Source of the DNA: Synechococcus sp. CC9311
Lineage (GTDB): Bacteria > Cyanobacteriota > Cyanobacteriia > PCC-6307 > Cyanobiaceae
Length of the DNA stretch: 64,000 bases
NCBI RefSeq assembly: GCF_000014585.1
Contig: NC_008319.1
Coordinates: forward strand, 2,294,001-2,358,000
Direction of reading: 5' to 3'
Shown here: one piece after another, positions 39,399-47,493 of the stretch
How positions within the stretch are numbered: position 1 is the first letter of the stretch
Layout of the letters: each line of letters starts with the position of its first letter
Position numbers and translations under genes: made by a program
Notes under the pieces: model-generated
What the model saw: the letters and a program-made list of their open reading frames with translations, nothing else
Databases searched by the model: none
What the model was told of the DNA's origin: nothing

Positions 39399-39995
39399 AT
39401 GCTCCTGGTCATCGATAACTACGACAGTTTCACGTTCAACCTCGTGCAATACCTGGGGGAACTTGCCAGCCAGTTCCCGGTTGCGTCCGACTTACGCGTG
39501 GAGCGAAACGACGCCCTGAGTCTTGAGGAGATTCGCGACCTCAACCCATCAGCCATATTGCTTTCACCTGGTCCAGGAGATCCAGATCAAGCCGGCGTTT
39601 GCCTCGAGGTCTTACGCCAACTTTCACCCACCATCCCAACCCTTGGTGTGTGCCTCGGGCATCAATCGCTCGCGCAGGCCTATGGCGGTCGCGTTGTGAG
39701 AGCCAGCGAACTGATGCATGGGAAAACATCTCCTGTTCAGCATGGCGGGGAAGGCGTCTTCGCCGGGCTTCCCCAACCGCTTACCGCAACCCGTTACCAC
39801 AGCTTGATTGCTGAACGAGACACCCTTCCGAACTGCCTTGAAGTCACTGCCTGGCTGGACGACGGAACGATCATGGGGCTGCGCCATCGCGACTACCCCC
39901 AACTACAGGGAGTGCAGTTCCATCCTGAGAGTGTGCTCACAGAAGCTGGGCACCAGCTGCTGGCCAACTTCCTGCGTCAAGCAGAACAGCCGTGA
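39399..39995 (+). CDS. trpG: Anthranilate/aminodeoxychorismate synthase glutamine amidotransferase
   Basis: A class I glutamine amidotransferase that feeds ammonia to TrpE or PabB. It starts [19 protein letters not shown] (part), has the oxyanion [11 protein letters not shown], the nucleophile in [15 protein letters not shown], and the catalytic His-Glu in [13 protein letters not shown]. The 198-residue length is standard. A dual role in tryptophan and folate is common for such single-copy genes. Confidence 0.92.
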   Translation: MLLVIDNYDSFTFNLVQYLGELASQFPVASDLRVERNDALSLEEIRDLNPSAILLSPGPGDPDQAGVCLEVLRQLSPTIPTLGVCLGHQSLAQAYGGRVVRASELMHGKTSPVQHGGEGVFAGLPQPLTATRYHSLIAERDTLPNCLEVTAWLDDGTIMGLRHRDYPQLQGVQFHPESVLTEAGHQLLANFLRQAEQP

Positions 39996-40033
39996 CATCA
40001 CTGCTAGCTTCCTGAGCAAGAAGACGATCAACA

Positions 40034-40771
40034 ATGTCGGTCCACGAACGCGTTCAGAGTCTTTGCCGCATTGTTTTGAGTGGTTCGGCACTCGTGGCGA
40101 TCGGAACTGGTGCTCCAGTTCGGGCCGCAGGGGTCACCGTGACCAATTACGGCCACAGCGCCTTACTCATCCGCGGAGGTGGCCAATCCGTGATGGTGAA
40201 TCCGTTTCGAGCCGTGGGCTGCGCCAAAGGACTGGCTGAGCCACGCGTGAACGCAACGGTGATTCTTGCTAGTTCGGAATTACCAGATGAAGGGGCCCGC
40301 ATCGGTGGCGGTACCTATTTGGCCAAACCAGGCTCTTATCGCGTCGGAGGCCTCAGAATCGAAGGGTTCGCCGCTCCCCATGACCGAGTGGGGGGCCGTC
40401 GTTTTGGCCAAGCCACTGTCTGGCGCTGGCAACAGGCAGGTCTCAACTTTGCCCATCTCGGAGGCACCGCCGCCAAACTCAGCGGTGAGGACAAAGTGCT
40501 TCTCGGTCGCCCCGACGTCTTAATCATCGGCGTCGGCGGTGGCGGCAAGGTCTACAACGGAGAGGAGGCTGCCGAAGTCGTGCGCGCACTCAATCCCCGC
40601 AGGGTGATTCCTGTTCAATACGTGAATGGCGAGGCTCCCTCCGGATGTGACCAGGGAGGAGTCCAACCTTTCCTGGATGCGATGTCCGGTATGAAGGTGC
40701 GCAACGTGGGGCCAAACCTCAACCTGCCTGGAAACCTCGGTGACAACACCGTGATCGAAGTCATGCGTTGA
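40034..40771 (+). CDS. Exported metallo-beta-lactamase-fold protein (UlaG-like)
   Basis: A 245-residue protein with a probable signal peptide (about 1-32, ending VRAAG) and the UlaG-type MBL core: TNYGHSALLIRGGGQSVMVNPFRAV, where the Asp of the usual DP motif is Asn. A GGGGKVYNGEEAAEVVRALNPRRVIPVQY segment (part: GEEAAEVVRALNPRRVIPV) follows. Canonical HxHxDH zinc motif is not seen, so hydrolase activity is uncertain. It could be an inactive or variant member. Confidence 0.75.
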   Translation: MSVHERVQSLCRIVLSGSALVAIGTGAPVRAAGVTVTNYGHSALLIRGGGQSVMVNPFRAVGCAKGLAEPRVNATVILASSELPDEGARIGGGTYLAKPGSYRVGGLRIEGFAAPHDRVGGRRFGQATVWRWQQAGLNFAHLGGTAAKLSGEDKVLLGRPDVLIIGVGGGGKVYNGEEAAEVVRALNPRRVIPVQYVNGEAPSGCDQGGVQPFLDAMSGMKVRNVGPNLNLPGNLGDNTVIEVMR

Positions 40772-40784
40772 TCGGGGTCTGCAC

Positions 40785-41804
40785 TCACCCCACATTCATC
40801 GACATCGTCACCAACAGCGCTGACAGTTCGGCTCGTTCCATCCCAGCAATCAAGGCCAAGAGGAGAAGAATCCTCGCCTTCTGAGGGTTGAGGGTTCCTG
40901 CCGGCAACAAGCCAAGCTCATCCTGAAGCGCACAGGGATGGACAGGACCCCTACCGCAACGATTCGCGCGCAACATCAGGGGCAACACACCAGGCCAGGT
41001 TTTGATGGCCTCACGTTCCCCTGCAGATAACTGGCCGGCCCCGGTGCCAGTCCAGACCATCCCCTTCACGCCTGCCTGAAAGAGGGACGAAACCAAAGCC
41101 AACGAAGGATTCACACAGCCGTAAAGGATGGCCACTTCGGGCCACTGGTCTGGCAATGCAAGCGTGGCGAAAGGAACGGATCGGAACCCGGATGCCACCG
41201 GCAGGTGCACTCCGCTGTCATCCACCCAACCCAGGGGGCCCAAATCTGGACTTTGAAACGCACCTACACCTTGTGTTGCCACTTTGGTGACAGCCCTGGC
41301 TCCATGGATCTGGCCATCCATCACGACAAGCACCCCATGCCCGCAGGCCTGAGGGCTAGCTGCCACTTGCACGGCTTGAAAAAGATTCAGCGGACCATCA
41401 GCACTGAGGGCTGTGGCCGGACGCATCGCTCCCACCAACACCACTGGCCGCGGATCATCAATGAGTAACTCCAACAACCAGGCGGTTTCTTCCAAGGTGT
41501 TGGTGCCGTGGGTGATCACGACTCCCGCCAACTCGCAGGACTCGGCAAAAGCCTCACGGATTCGCGTCGCCAGACGCTTCCAATGCTGAAACTGCAAATC
41601 AGCACTATCCAAATTGACCAGTTGTTCCACCTGAATCTGGGCCGCTTCTTGCAGCTGCGGCAGCTCCTGAAGGAGCTCCGATCCAGACATCGCCCCCGCG
41701 GTGTAGGAGCTGAGAGAGGTGCTGGTGACACCACGGCCGGCGATCGTGCCACCCGTGGCAAGCAGGAGCAAGCTCGGGGGTGGGGTGGGCTGCTCGACCC
41801 TCAA
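40785..41804 (-). CDS. L-asparaginase family protein
   Basis: A 339-residue asparaginase with both catalytic threonine motifs: LATGGTIAGRGV near the start and VITHGTNTLEETAWLLELL in the middle. Also DGPLNLFQAVQVA and a GTGAGQLSAGE segment. It hydrolyses asparagine to aspartate and ammonia. The start overlaps the stop of the aminotransferase gene by 4 nt. Confidence 0.9.
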   Translation of the reverse strand: MRVEQPTPPPSLLLLATGGTIAGRGVTSTSLSSYTAGAMSGSELLQELPQLQEAAQIQVEQLVNLDSADLQFQHWKRLATRIREAFAESCELAGVVITHGTNTLEETAWLLELLIDDPRPVVLVGAMRPATALSADGPLNLFQAVQVAASPQACGHGVLVVMDGQIHGARAVTKVATQGVGAFQSPDLGPLGWVDDSGVHLPVASGFRSVPFATLALPDQWPEVAILYGCVNPSLALVSSLFQAGVKGMVWTGTGAGQLSAGEREAIKTWPGVLPLMLRANRCGRGPVHPCALQDELGLLPAGTLNPQKARILLLLALIAGMERAELSALLVTMSMNVG

Positions 41805-42928
41805 AGCTCTGAATCAATCGCTTGATAAGCCTGCCAAAAGCGCTGCATCTGCTCAGTGGTACCAATGCTGATGCGCAGCGAACGATCGATCTGGGGCTTC
41901 CCCGCCATCGATCTCACCAAAATCCCTGCCGCCCGCAGCTCGGCTTCAACGATTTCAGACGAACGATTAGGCCAAAGCAACAGATAATTACCACCGGCTA
42001 CATGGCAGACGGCACGCCGACGCGTCAGTTGAGATACGATCCAGTTACGCGCCCGTAACACTTCCTCAACATAAGCGTCGGTATAGGGCTGATCGTTTAA
42101 GGCCGCCATCGCCGCCGTGACGGCCAAACTATTGACGTCATAGGGGCCCGTGACCCTGCCTACTCTGTCGACGACATCGGGATGGCCAAGGGCAAACCCG
42201 ATCCGCAAGCCGGCAAGACCAGCGGTTTTCGCCAATGACCGGAGCACGAGCAGGTTGGGAACCGCACGAAAATCAATTGACGGCAAGACGCTGTCTCCCG
42301 TGAAGGCCTCATACAACTCGTCCACCACCACAAGCGTTTCAGGCGCCGCGGCGGCCAGATCCAACACTTGATCCGCCGGCAAACGCGTTCCTGTGGGGTT
42401 GTTGGGATTGCACAACATCAAGATGCGCGGTGTCCGCAACAAGGCCGCTCGTATCGCCTCCATCGGGAACGCAAACCCGGGCATCTCGTGGGGCACAGCT
42501 TCAATCGCCATCCCCTGCATGCCCGCGCAGGGGGCGTAGTACCCAAAGGTGGGACTGGTGGTCAGCAGCGTGTCGCCGGCCGCGCCATAGGCATGAATCA
42601 CGGCATGGATCGCAGCATCCACCCCGTTGAACACCCCAACGTGCGCAGGCGTCAACGCACAGGCCAAGCCTGCCGGGGAAGACTCAAGATTGGCAATCAG
42701 GGCTTCGCGAAGGCCGTCGTACTCGGGATAAATCGCGATTTGATCGGCCGGGTAGGCGCGAATCGCCTCCGCGACCCTGGGGCTGGGACCCATCGTGTTT
42801 TCGTTGAAGTCGAGCCGCAACAAGTTGCGTCGCCCTTCGAGAGGGGCGCTGTAGGCCTTGAGCTGCTCAACCTCAGGCCGGGCGCGGGGTGCTTTGCGTT
42901 GAGGGTGTCCGTTCACAGCAAATCCCAC
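41801..42928 (-). CDS. hisC: Histidinol-phosphate aminotransferase-type PLP enzyme
   Basis: A fold-type I aminotransferase of 375 residues. Motifs: LRLDFNENTMGPSP, the NPNNPTG segment (MLCNPNNPTGTRL), VVDELYEAF and the Schiff-base Lys in LRSLAKTAGLAGLRIGFALG (part: SLAKTAGLAGLRIG). It best fits HisC in histidine synthesis, though relaxed aminotransferases share the pattern. It is the first gene of a two-gene run with the asparaginase. Confidence 0.82.
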   Translation of the reverse strand: MGFAVNGHPQRKAPRARPEVEQLKAYSAPLEGRRNLLRLDFNENTMGPSPRVAEAIRAYPADQIAIYPEYDGLREALIANLESSPAGLACALTPAHVGVFNGVDAAIHAVIHAYGAAGDTLLTTSPTFGYYAPCAGMQGMAIEAVPHEMPGFAFPMEAIRAALLRTPRILMLCNPNNPTGTRLPADQVLDLAAAAPETLVVVDELYEAFTGDSVLPSIDFRAVPNLLVLRSLAKTAGLAGLRIGFALGHPDVVDRVGRVTGPYDVNSLAVTAAMAALNDQPYTDAYVEEVLRARNWIVSQLTRRRAVCHVAGGNYLLLWPNRSSEIVEAELRAAGILVRSMAGKPQIDRSLRISIGTTEQMQRFWQAYQAIDSEL

Positions 42929-42997
42929 GTCACGAAACGATCAGAACGTGAAAGTGAATTCGAACCACAGCTCCTGAACTGGCCCGGAATGGTGTCA

Positions 42998-44770
42998 CTA
43001 CATTCGCTCCAACGTGGCAATGCCCAATAATCCCAAACCTGACTTCAGGGTATCGGCGGTGAGACGGCACAACGCCAAACGGGATGGCAGGGACTGGCCC
43101 TCAGCCTTGAGCACTGGGACCTGGTCATAAAAACGATTGAACACTTGCGATAACTCGAATAAATAACTGCAGAGGCGATTGGGCAGCAACTCCTCCTCCA
43201 CCTCGGCGATCACCGCATCGAACTTCAGCAGCTCACGCACCAGGGACCATTCCTGTGGCTCGCTGAACTGCAGCATTCCCGCTTCTGCCTCAAGATCTCC
43301 ACCCTTGCGCGCAATTCCAGCAATGCGCACCACCGCATACAGCAAATAGGGGGCTGTGTTCCCTTGCAAGGCCAGCATCCGATCGAAGCTGAACTGGTAA
43401 TTCGTGATCCGGTTTTGACTGAGGTCGGCGTACTTCACCGCCGCGAGCCCCACCGTGCCAGCCACATGCTCAATGAACTGGTCGTCCTCGCTACGCCCCT
43501 CCTCCTCCAAGCGCCGGCGTAAATCGGCTTCTGCCCGTTCCACCGCTTCGTCGAGCAGATCCCGCAACCGAACCGTGTCACCCGAACGGGTTTTGAGTTT
43601 CTTGCCGTCCTCGCCCTGGACCAGCCCGAAGGGAACATGCTCCAGCCGGCCGTGCTCTGGAATCCAATTCGCCCGTTTCGCCACTTGAAACACACCAGCA
43701 AAATGATTGGCCTGACCCGCATCGGTGACGTAAATCACGCGGCGCGCACCATCGCCATCCGGAGCCAGCGCAAAGCGATAGCGAATCGCAGCTAGGTCGG
43801 TCGTTGCGTAATTGAAACCACCATCACTTTTCCGAACAATCACAGGCAAGGGCTTGCCATCCTTCCCGTTCACACCCTCAAGGAAGACACACTCCGCACC
43901 GTCATCGGTGACGAGCAAATCAGCCTCCTTCAAGCCACTGAGGACTGACGCCAAATACGGGTTGTAAAACGATTCGCCTCGTTCGCTTAGACGAATATCG
44001 AGCCGGTCGTAAATCTTCTGAAACTCACGCCGCGACTGATCACAGAGCAATCCCCACGCCTTGAGAGACACCGGATCCCCGCCTTGAAGCTTCACCACCT
44101 CCTCTCGAGACGTGGCCTGAAAAGCTTCGTCTTCGTCGAAACGCTTCTTGGCCTCGCGATAAAAGGCCACCAAATCTCCAAGGTCAACCGCATCGGCCCT
44201 GTTGAGGGTCTCGGGAGCCACCTGTTTGAGATGGGTGATCAGCATCCCGAACTGAGTTCCCCAATCACCCACATGGTTGAGGCGCAGCACCCGATGACCA
44301 CGGAACTCGAGCACTCGAGCCAGAGAGTCGCCAATGATCGTGGAGCGCAGATGGCCAACGTGCATCTCCTTGGCGATGTTGGGGCTGGAAAAATCCACAA
44401 CCACCGCTGCATCGCTCTGCACCTCTGGTACCCCCAGGCGCGGATCACCCAGCCGTGCTGACACTTCAGCCGCTAAGCGCTCTGGCCGGATGGTGAGATT
44501 AATGAAACCAGGACCAGCAATCTGGGGTTCCAGACACAGGGCGGCAAAGGCTGGATCAGCCTGAAGCGCCTCCACAATCGCCCCGGCAATAAGGCGTGGA
44601 GCCTGCTTGAGAGGCTTGGCCAAGGGCAAGGCGCCATTGGCCTGAAAATCACCAAATTCCGGCTTGTTTGCAGGCGCCAACTGGGGATCCAGCAGAGCAT
44701 CCACGTCGGGGAAGGCCCGCTGCATCGCCTCACGCAACTGGGTGTCTAAAGCCTGGGCGATGCGCAGCAT
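42998..44770 (-). CDS. argS: Arginyl-tRNA synthetase
   Basis: A class I aminoacyl-tRNA synthetase of 590 residues. The HIGH box appears as [15 protein letters not shown], preceded by [10 protein letters not shown]. The class KMSKS region is the variant [13 protein letters not shown] usual for ArgRS. The N-terminal Add-1 domain and C-terminal anticodon-binding helices (DALVP-like [13 protein letters not shown]) are present. No break seen. Confidence 0.96.
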   Translation of the reverse strand: MLRIAQALDTQLREAMQRAFPDVDALLDPQLAPANKPEFGDFQANGALPLAKPLKQAPRLIAGAIVEALQADPAFAALCLEPQIAGPGFINLTIRPERLAAEVSARLGDPRLGVPEVQSDAAVVVDFSSPNIAKEMHVGHLRSTIIGDSLARVLEFRGHRVLRLNHVGDWGTQFGMLITHLKQVAPETLNRADAVDLGDLVAFYREAKKRFDEDEAFQATSREEVVKLQGGDPVSLKAWGLLCDQSRREFQKIYDRLDIRLSERGESFYNPYLASVLSGLKEADLLVTDDGAECVFLEGVNGKDGKPLPVIVRKSDGGFNYATTDLAAIRYRFALAPDGDGARRVIYVTDAGQANHFAGVFQVAKRANWIPEHGRLEHVPFGLVQGEDGKKLKTRSGDTVRLRDLLDEAVERAEADLRRRLEEEGRSEDDQFIEHVAGTVGLAAVKYADLSQNRITNYQFSFDRMLALQGNTAPYLLYAVVRIAGIARKGGDLEAEAGMLQFSEPQEWSLVRELLKFDAVIAEVEEELLPNRLCSYLFELSQVFNRFYDQVPVLKAEGQSLPSRLALCRLTADTLKSGLGLLGIATLERM

Positions 44771-44921
44771 GGAAAGCAGCGGTGAACGAATTCAGATCCT
44801 GATCATCTCCCGGCGCGGTAGTCCCTTCAGGCCCCGACCAACCCAGCAGCAGCTGAGAAGGGAACGCCATGCCGGCAACAGACAGTCCGACTAGTCTCCG
44901 GCCTCGTGAAAGGGAAGACGA

Positions 44922-45572
44922 TTGGACCGCAAGATCTTCTACGACTGCATTCGAGATGATCTGTTCAACGGGGTGCTGAGGCAGCAGAACGTGAATGGAA
45001 TGGAGGCCATCCTGAACTTCTGGGACGCTCCAGCCAACCCACCCACAGGCGCGTTCAAAACCAACTGGGACATCCGCTCAATCGGGTGGCTGGCTTACAT
45101 GCTCGCCACCACAAAACATGAAACAGCTTCCACGATGCAACCGATTGATGAATACGGAGATACAGCCTATTTCACACAGATGTACGAGAATCGCTCTGAC
45201 CTTGGCAATACTGAACCTGGTGATGGAGCCAGGTTTCATGGGCGAGGCTTTGTGCAGCTCACAGGCCGAACCAACTACACAAAAATGAGCGGCGTGGTGC
45301 AATCAATCTTCCCCGAAGCGCCTGATTTCACTGAACACCCAGATGCGGTTAAAGATGATCGCTATGCGGCAGTGATCATGTTTGACGGCATGTTTTGTGG
45401 AGTTTTCACAGGATGGGCTCTGAAGAACTTCATCGGAGATCCACACAAGGGGCAAATCGTGGACTACTTTCACGCCCGCAAAATCATCAACGGCATGGAC
45501 AAAGCCGATCTGATTGAAAGTTATGCCAAAAAATTCTCCGCCGCACTCGACAAGGCAGGTGCAAGCGCATGA
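44922..45572 (+). CDS. GH19-type lysozyme/chitinase-like protein
   Basis: A 216-residue single-domain protein with a clear GH19 core: ATTKHETASTMQPIDEYGD (first catalytic Glu near residue 66) and DGARFHGRGFVQLTGRTNY (about 103-120). Such domains occur in phage endolysins and bacterial muramidases or chitinases. No signal peptide is visible, so release would need lysis or another route. The start is TTG 44922 with an AAAGGGAAG Shine-Dalgarno upstream. It may be a prophage remnant or a toxin. A fragment of its 3' end is repeated at 56089-56121. Confidence 0.87.
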   Translation: MDRKIFYDCIRDDLFNGVLRQQNVNGMEAILNFWDAPANPPTGAFKTNWDIRSIGWLAYMLATTKHETASTMQPIDEYGDTAYFTQMYENRSDLGNTEPGDGARFHGRGFVQLTGRTNYTKMSGVVQSIFPEAPDFTEHPDAVKDDRYAAVIMFDGMFCGVFTGWALKNFIGDPHKGQIVDYFHARKIINGMDKADLIESYAKKFSAALDKAGASA

Positions 45573-46757
45573 TTAAAGCCTTATTTCCAGCAATGTCTTG
45601 ATTTCTGATGGTGTAAGCGCAATTGGATTATTGCGGTTGCTTGCTGCGCCAACGATTCGATCCAGATCTCCATGGGTGATGCCGTAGTCGCTCAAGCGAG
45701 GAATCTTGAGCTCATCCACCCATTGCCCCAGGCAGGCCGTGAGGTGATCCACTGCTGACGTGTTCTGAGTGAGGTGGCAGCCACCAGGCATCAAACGGCC
45801 AACACGGGCCATCCGTTCAACCGCAGGATTGTGGGGATCGCGTTGTTTTAGAGCACGCCAATTTTGTTGTTGAGCTGCAGCCATCAACGTTCCGCAAATC
45901 ACGCCGTGGGGCATCGGGAACCAACCCCCAATCGGCCCCGCCAACCCATGAACAATTCCCAGGCCGGCATTTGCCAATCCGATCCCTGAACAGAGAGAGC
46001 CATAGGCCATGTTCAGGCGAACTTGCGGGTCGGCTGATCCCTCTCCACAGGCACGACGCAAATTCGGCACTAAATGTTGAAGCCCGCTCCAGACAATCGC
46101 ATCACTCAGAGGTGATGCCGTTGGGGAGAAAAAGGGCTCAAGAAGCTGCGTGAAGGCATCCATCCCGCACGCTGCCGTCACATCGACAGCGGCACCGGTC
46201 AGGAGAGCCCCGTCCAAGATCACTGCGCTTGGAACAAAGTTGTCATGGCGCAACGACTTTTTGTAGCCATCAGTGCCCACATGGCTCAGCACTGCATTTT
46301 TAGACACTTCTCCACCCGTTCCTGATGTGGTGGGTATCGCAAGAAAAGGCAGGGTGATTCCGCTATGAGCCAGACCACGGCCAACCCCCTCCAGGTGATC
46401 CAGCACAGAGTTTCCATGGGGAATCATCGCGGCAATCGCTTTGCCGAAATCGATCACGCTGCCGCCGCCGATGCCAATCACAGCATCAATGCCATGGTTA
46501 AAAAACTGCTGCGTGGTTCGATCCACCAGCTCTGTACTGGGTTCACCAGCACACACCACATGGTCATGCTTGGCTGCGGCATCAGCGATCAAGCTCGTCA
46601 CCACGCTCAGCTGCCCCATCTCCTCCAGCGAAGCCCGGCCTGTGACCAGAAGAACAGATTCAGCTTTAAGTGAGCGCAGCCAGGCTGTGATCTCTTTCAG
46701 CGTTCCGGTTCCGCAGTGAATCGGTGGGACGCGCGCAAAAGAAAACGAGACCGTCAT
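45573..46757 (-). CDS. Iron-containing alcohol dehydrogenase family protein
   Basis: A 394-residue group III ADH. It has the nucleotide-binding IGIGGGSVIDFGKAIA, PTTSGTGGEVSKNAVL, CGMDAFTQLLEPFFSP and HGLAGPIGGWFPMPHGVICG. In the metal site the Asp and both later His residues are present, while the second canonical ligand (His in MDALTH) is Gln (MDAFTQ); this variant is seen in one branch of the family. Substrate unknown. The start overlaps the monooxygenase stop by 4 nt; the stop abuts the convergent lysozyme gene. Confidence 0.88.
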   Translation of the reverse strand: MTVSFSFARVPPIHCGTGTLKEITAWLRSLKAESVLLVTGRASLEEMGQLSVVTSLIADAAAKHDHVVCAGEPSTELVDRTTQQFFNHGIDAVIGIGGGSVIDFGKAIAAMIPHGNSVLDHLEGVGRGLAHSGITLPFLAIPTTSGTGGEVSKNAVLSHVGTDGYKKSLRHDNFVPSAVILDGALLTGAAVDVTAACGMDAFTQLLEPFFSPTASPLSDAIVWSGLQHLVPNLRRACGEGSADPQVRLNMAYGSLCSGIGLANAGLGIVHGLAGPIGGWFPMPHGVICGTLMAAAQQQNWRALKQRDPHNPAVERMARVGRLMPGGCHLTQNTSAVDHLTACLGQWVDELKIPRLSDYGITHGDLDRIVGAASNRNNPIALTPSEIKTLLEIRL

Positions 46758-47044
46758 GGTGCAACGGATTCGTAGGGAACCCCCTTCCGCGGTTCAGCCA
46801 TCCAATCCGCGACGGTTTCCCTCCACTTGAGGTAATGCGCTGTGCTCTTGTGGGCTGCAGCTGCGGCCTCGGATTCGTACGCCTCGTACAGCAAAAAAAG
46901 ACTGGAGTCGTCTTTGCTTTGGAGGATGTCAAAGCGTTGATTGCCAGATTCCTGGATGGATTGCTTGTGATTCAGGATGGAGGCCTGACGAAACTCCTCG
47001 ATCCGTTCGGGTTTCACGCGGACGTGAACGCAGGTGACGTACAT
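46754..47044 (-). CDS. Antibiotic-biosynthesis-monooxygenase fold protein (LsrG/YgiN-like)
   Basis: A 96-residue ABM-domain protein from ATG 47044. The order MYVTCVHVRVKPERIEEF, then NQRFDILQSKDDSSLFLLYEAY, AAHKSTAHYLKWRE and EPRKG closely follows E. coli LsrG, an isomerase in autoinducer-2 breakdown, and YgiN-type quinol monooxygenases. Which reaction occurs here is not clear. It is upstream of and overlaps the Fe-ADH gene by 4 nt, so the two probably act together on a small carbonyl compound. Its 5' part is duplicated at 55947-56086. Confidence 0.85.
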   Translation of the reverse strand: MYVTCVHVRVKPERIEEFRQASILNHKQSIQESGNQRFDILQSKDDSSLFLLYEAYESEAAAAAHKSTAHYLKWRETVADWMAEPRKGVPYESVAP

Positions 47045-47058
47045 CGAAGACCTGTGTA

Positions 47059-47253
47059 ATGGTGACTTCCAATCCAACCATCCAGCGAGCAGGCTTCCTT
47101 GCGGCCACACAGGCCTCAGTGAAGTTCAGTTGCCCATTGCATCTCGACCCATTGGATATCAGGGCCTTGGCGCCTGATCATCCACAACGAGAGTTGCTGG
47201 AACGAATGCTCAGCTCCAGCCAGCGGCTGCGCGTGAGCGGCGAACTGGCGTGA
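47059..47253 (+). CDS. Possible small hypothetical protein
   Basis: A 64-residue open frame divergent from the monooxygenase gene (14-nt gap). The second half LDPLDIRALAPDHPQRELLERML looks protein-like with a helix-forming end, but no domain is recognised. It could also be the decayed end of another gene, since the next 130 nt contain a pseudogene remnant. Confidence 0.3.
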   Translation: MVTSNPTIQRAGFLAATQASVKFSCPLHLDPLDIRALAPDHPQRELLERMLSSSQRLRVSGELA

Positions 47254-47305
47254 AGGGGTGATGTGCGCTCGTCAATGGAAGTGAGCGTGAGGCCGGAGGC
47301 TGTAT

Positions 47306-47382
47306 TGGAGGAAGCGCTCTGGCGATTGACGGCCGTCGCACAGCGAGGCGGAGATGCTCAGTTTCGAGGAGATGAAAACACT
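47306..47382 (+). pseudogene. Remnant of an isocitrate lyase/PEP mutase family gene
   Basis: Positions 47306-47324 are identical (19 of 19 nt) to 58439-58457, and 47352-47382 match 58724-58754 (29 of 31 nt by hand), both inside the intact gene at 57913-58797 and in the same order and orientation. The roughly 266 nt between them in the intact gene are replaced here by 27 nt. This is a small internally deleted copy, without coding capacity. Confidence 0.7.
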
Positions 47383-47493
47383 CGAAAACTTTGAGAACAA
47401 TTCAACAACCACCGAGCAATCCTTAAATATCAACCGTTGAGACTGCAAACAAGAGAAAGTGATCAAGAGGAATCAAGGCACTCTCATAGACAA

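Noticed and set aside
44771-44921. Gap between argS and the lysozyme gene as a possible tRNA or attachment site
   Set aside because: No cloverleaf, direct repeat or integrase seen; it appears to be plain intergenic DNA.
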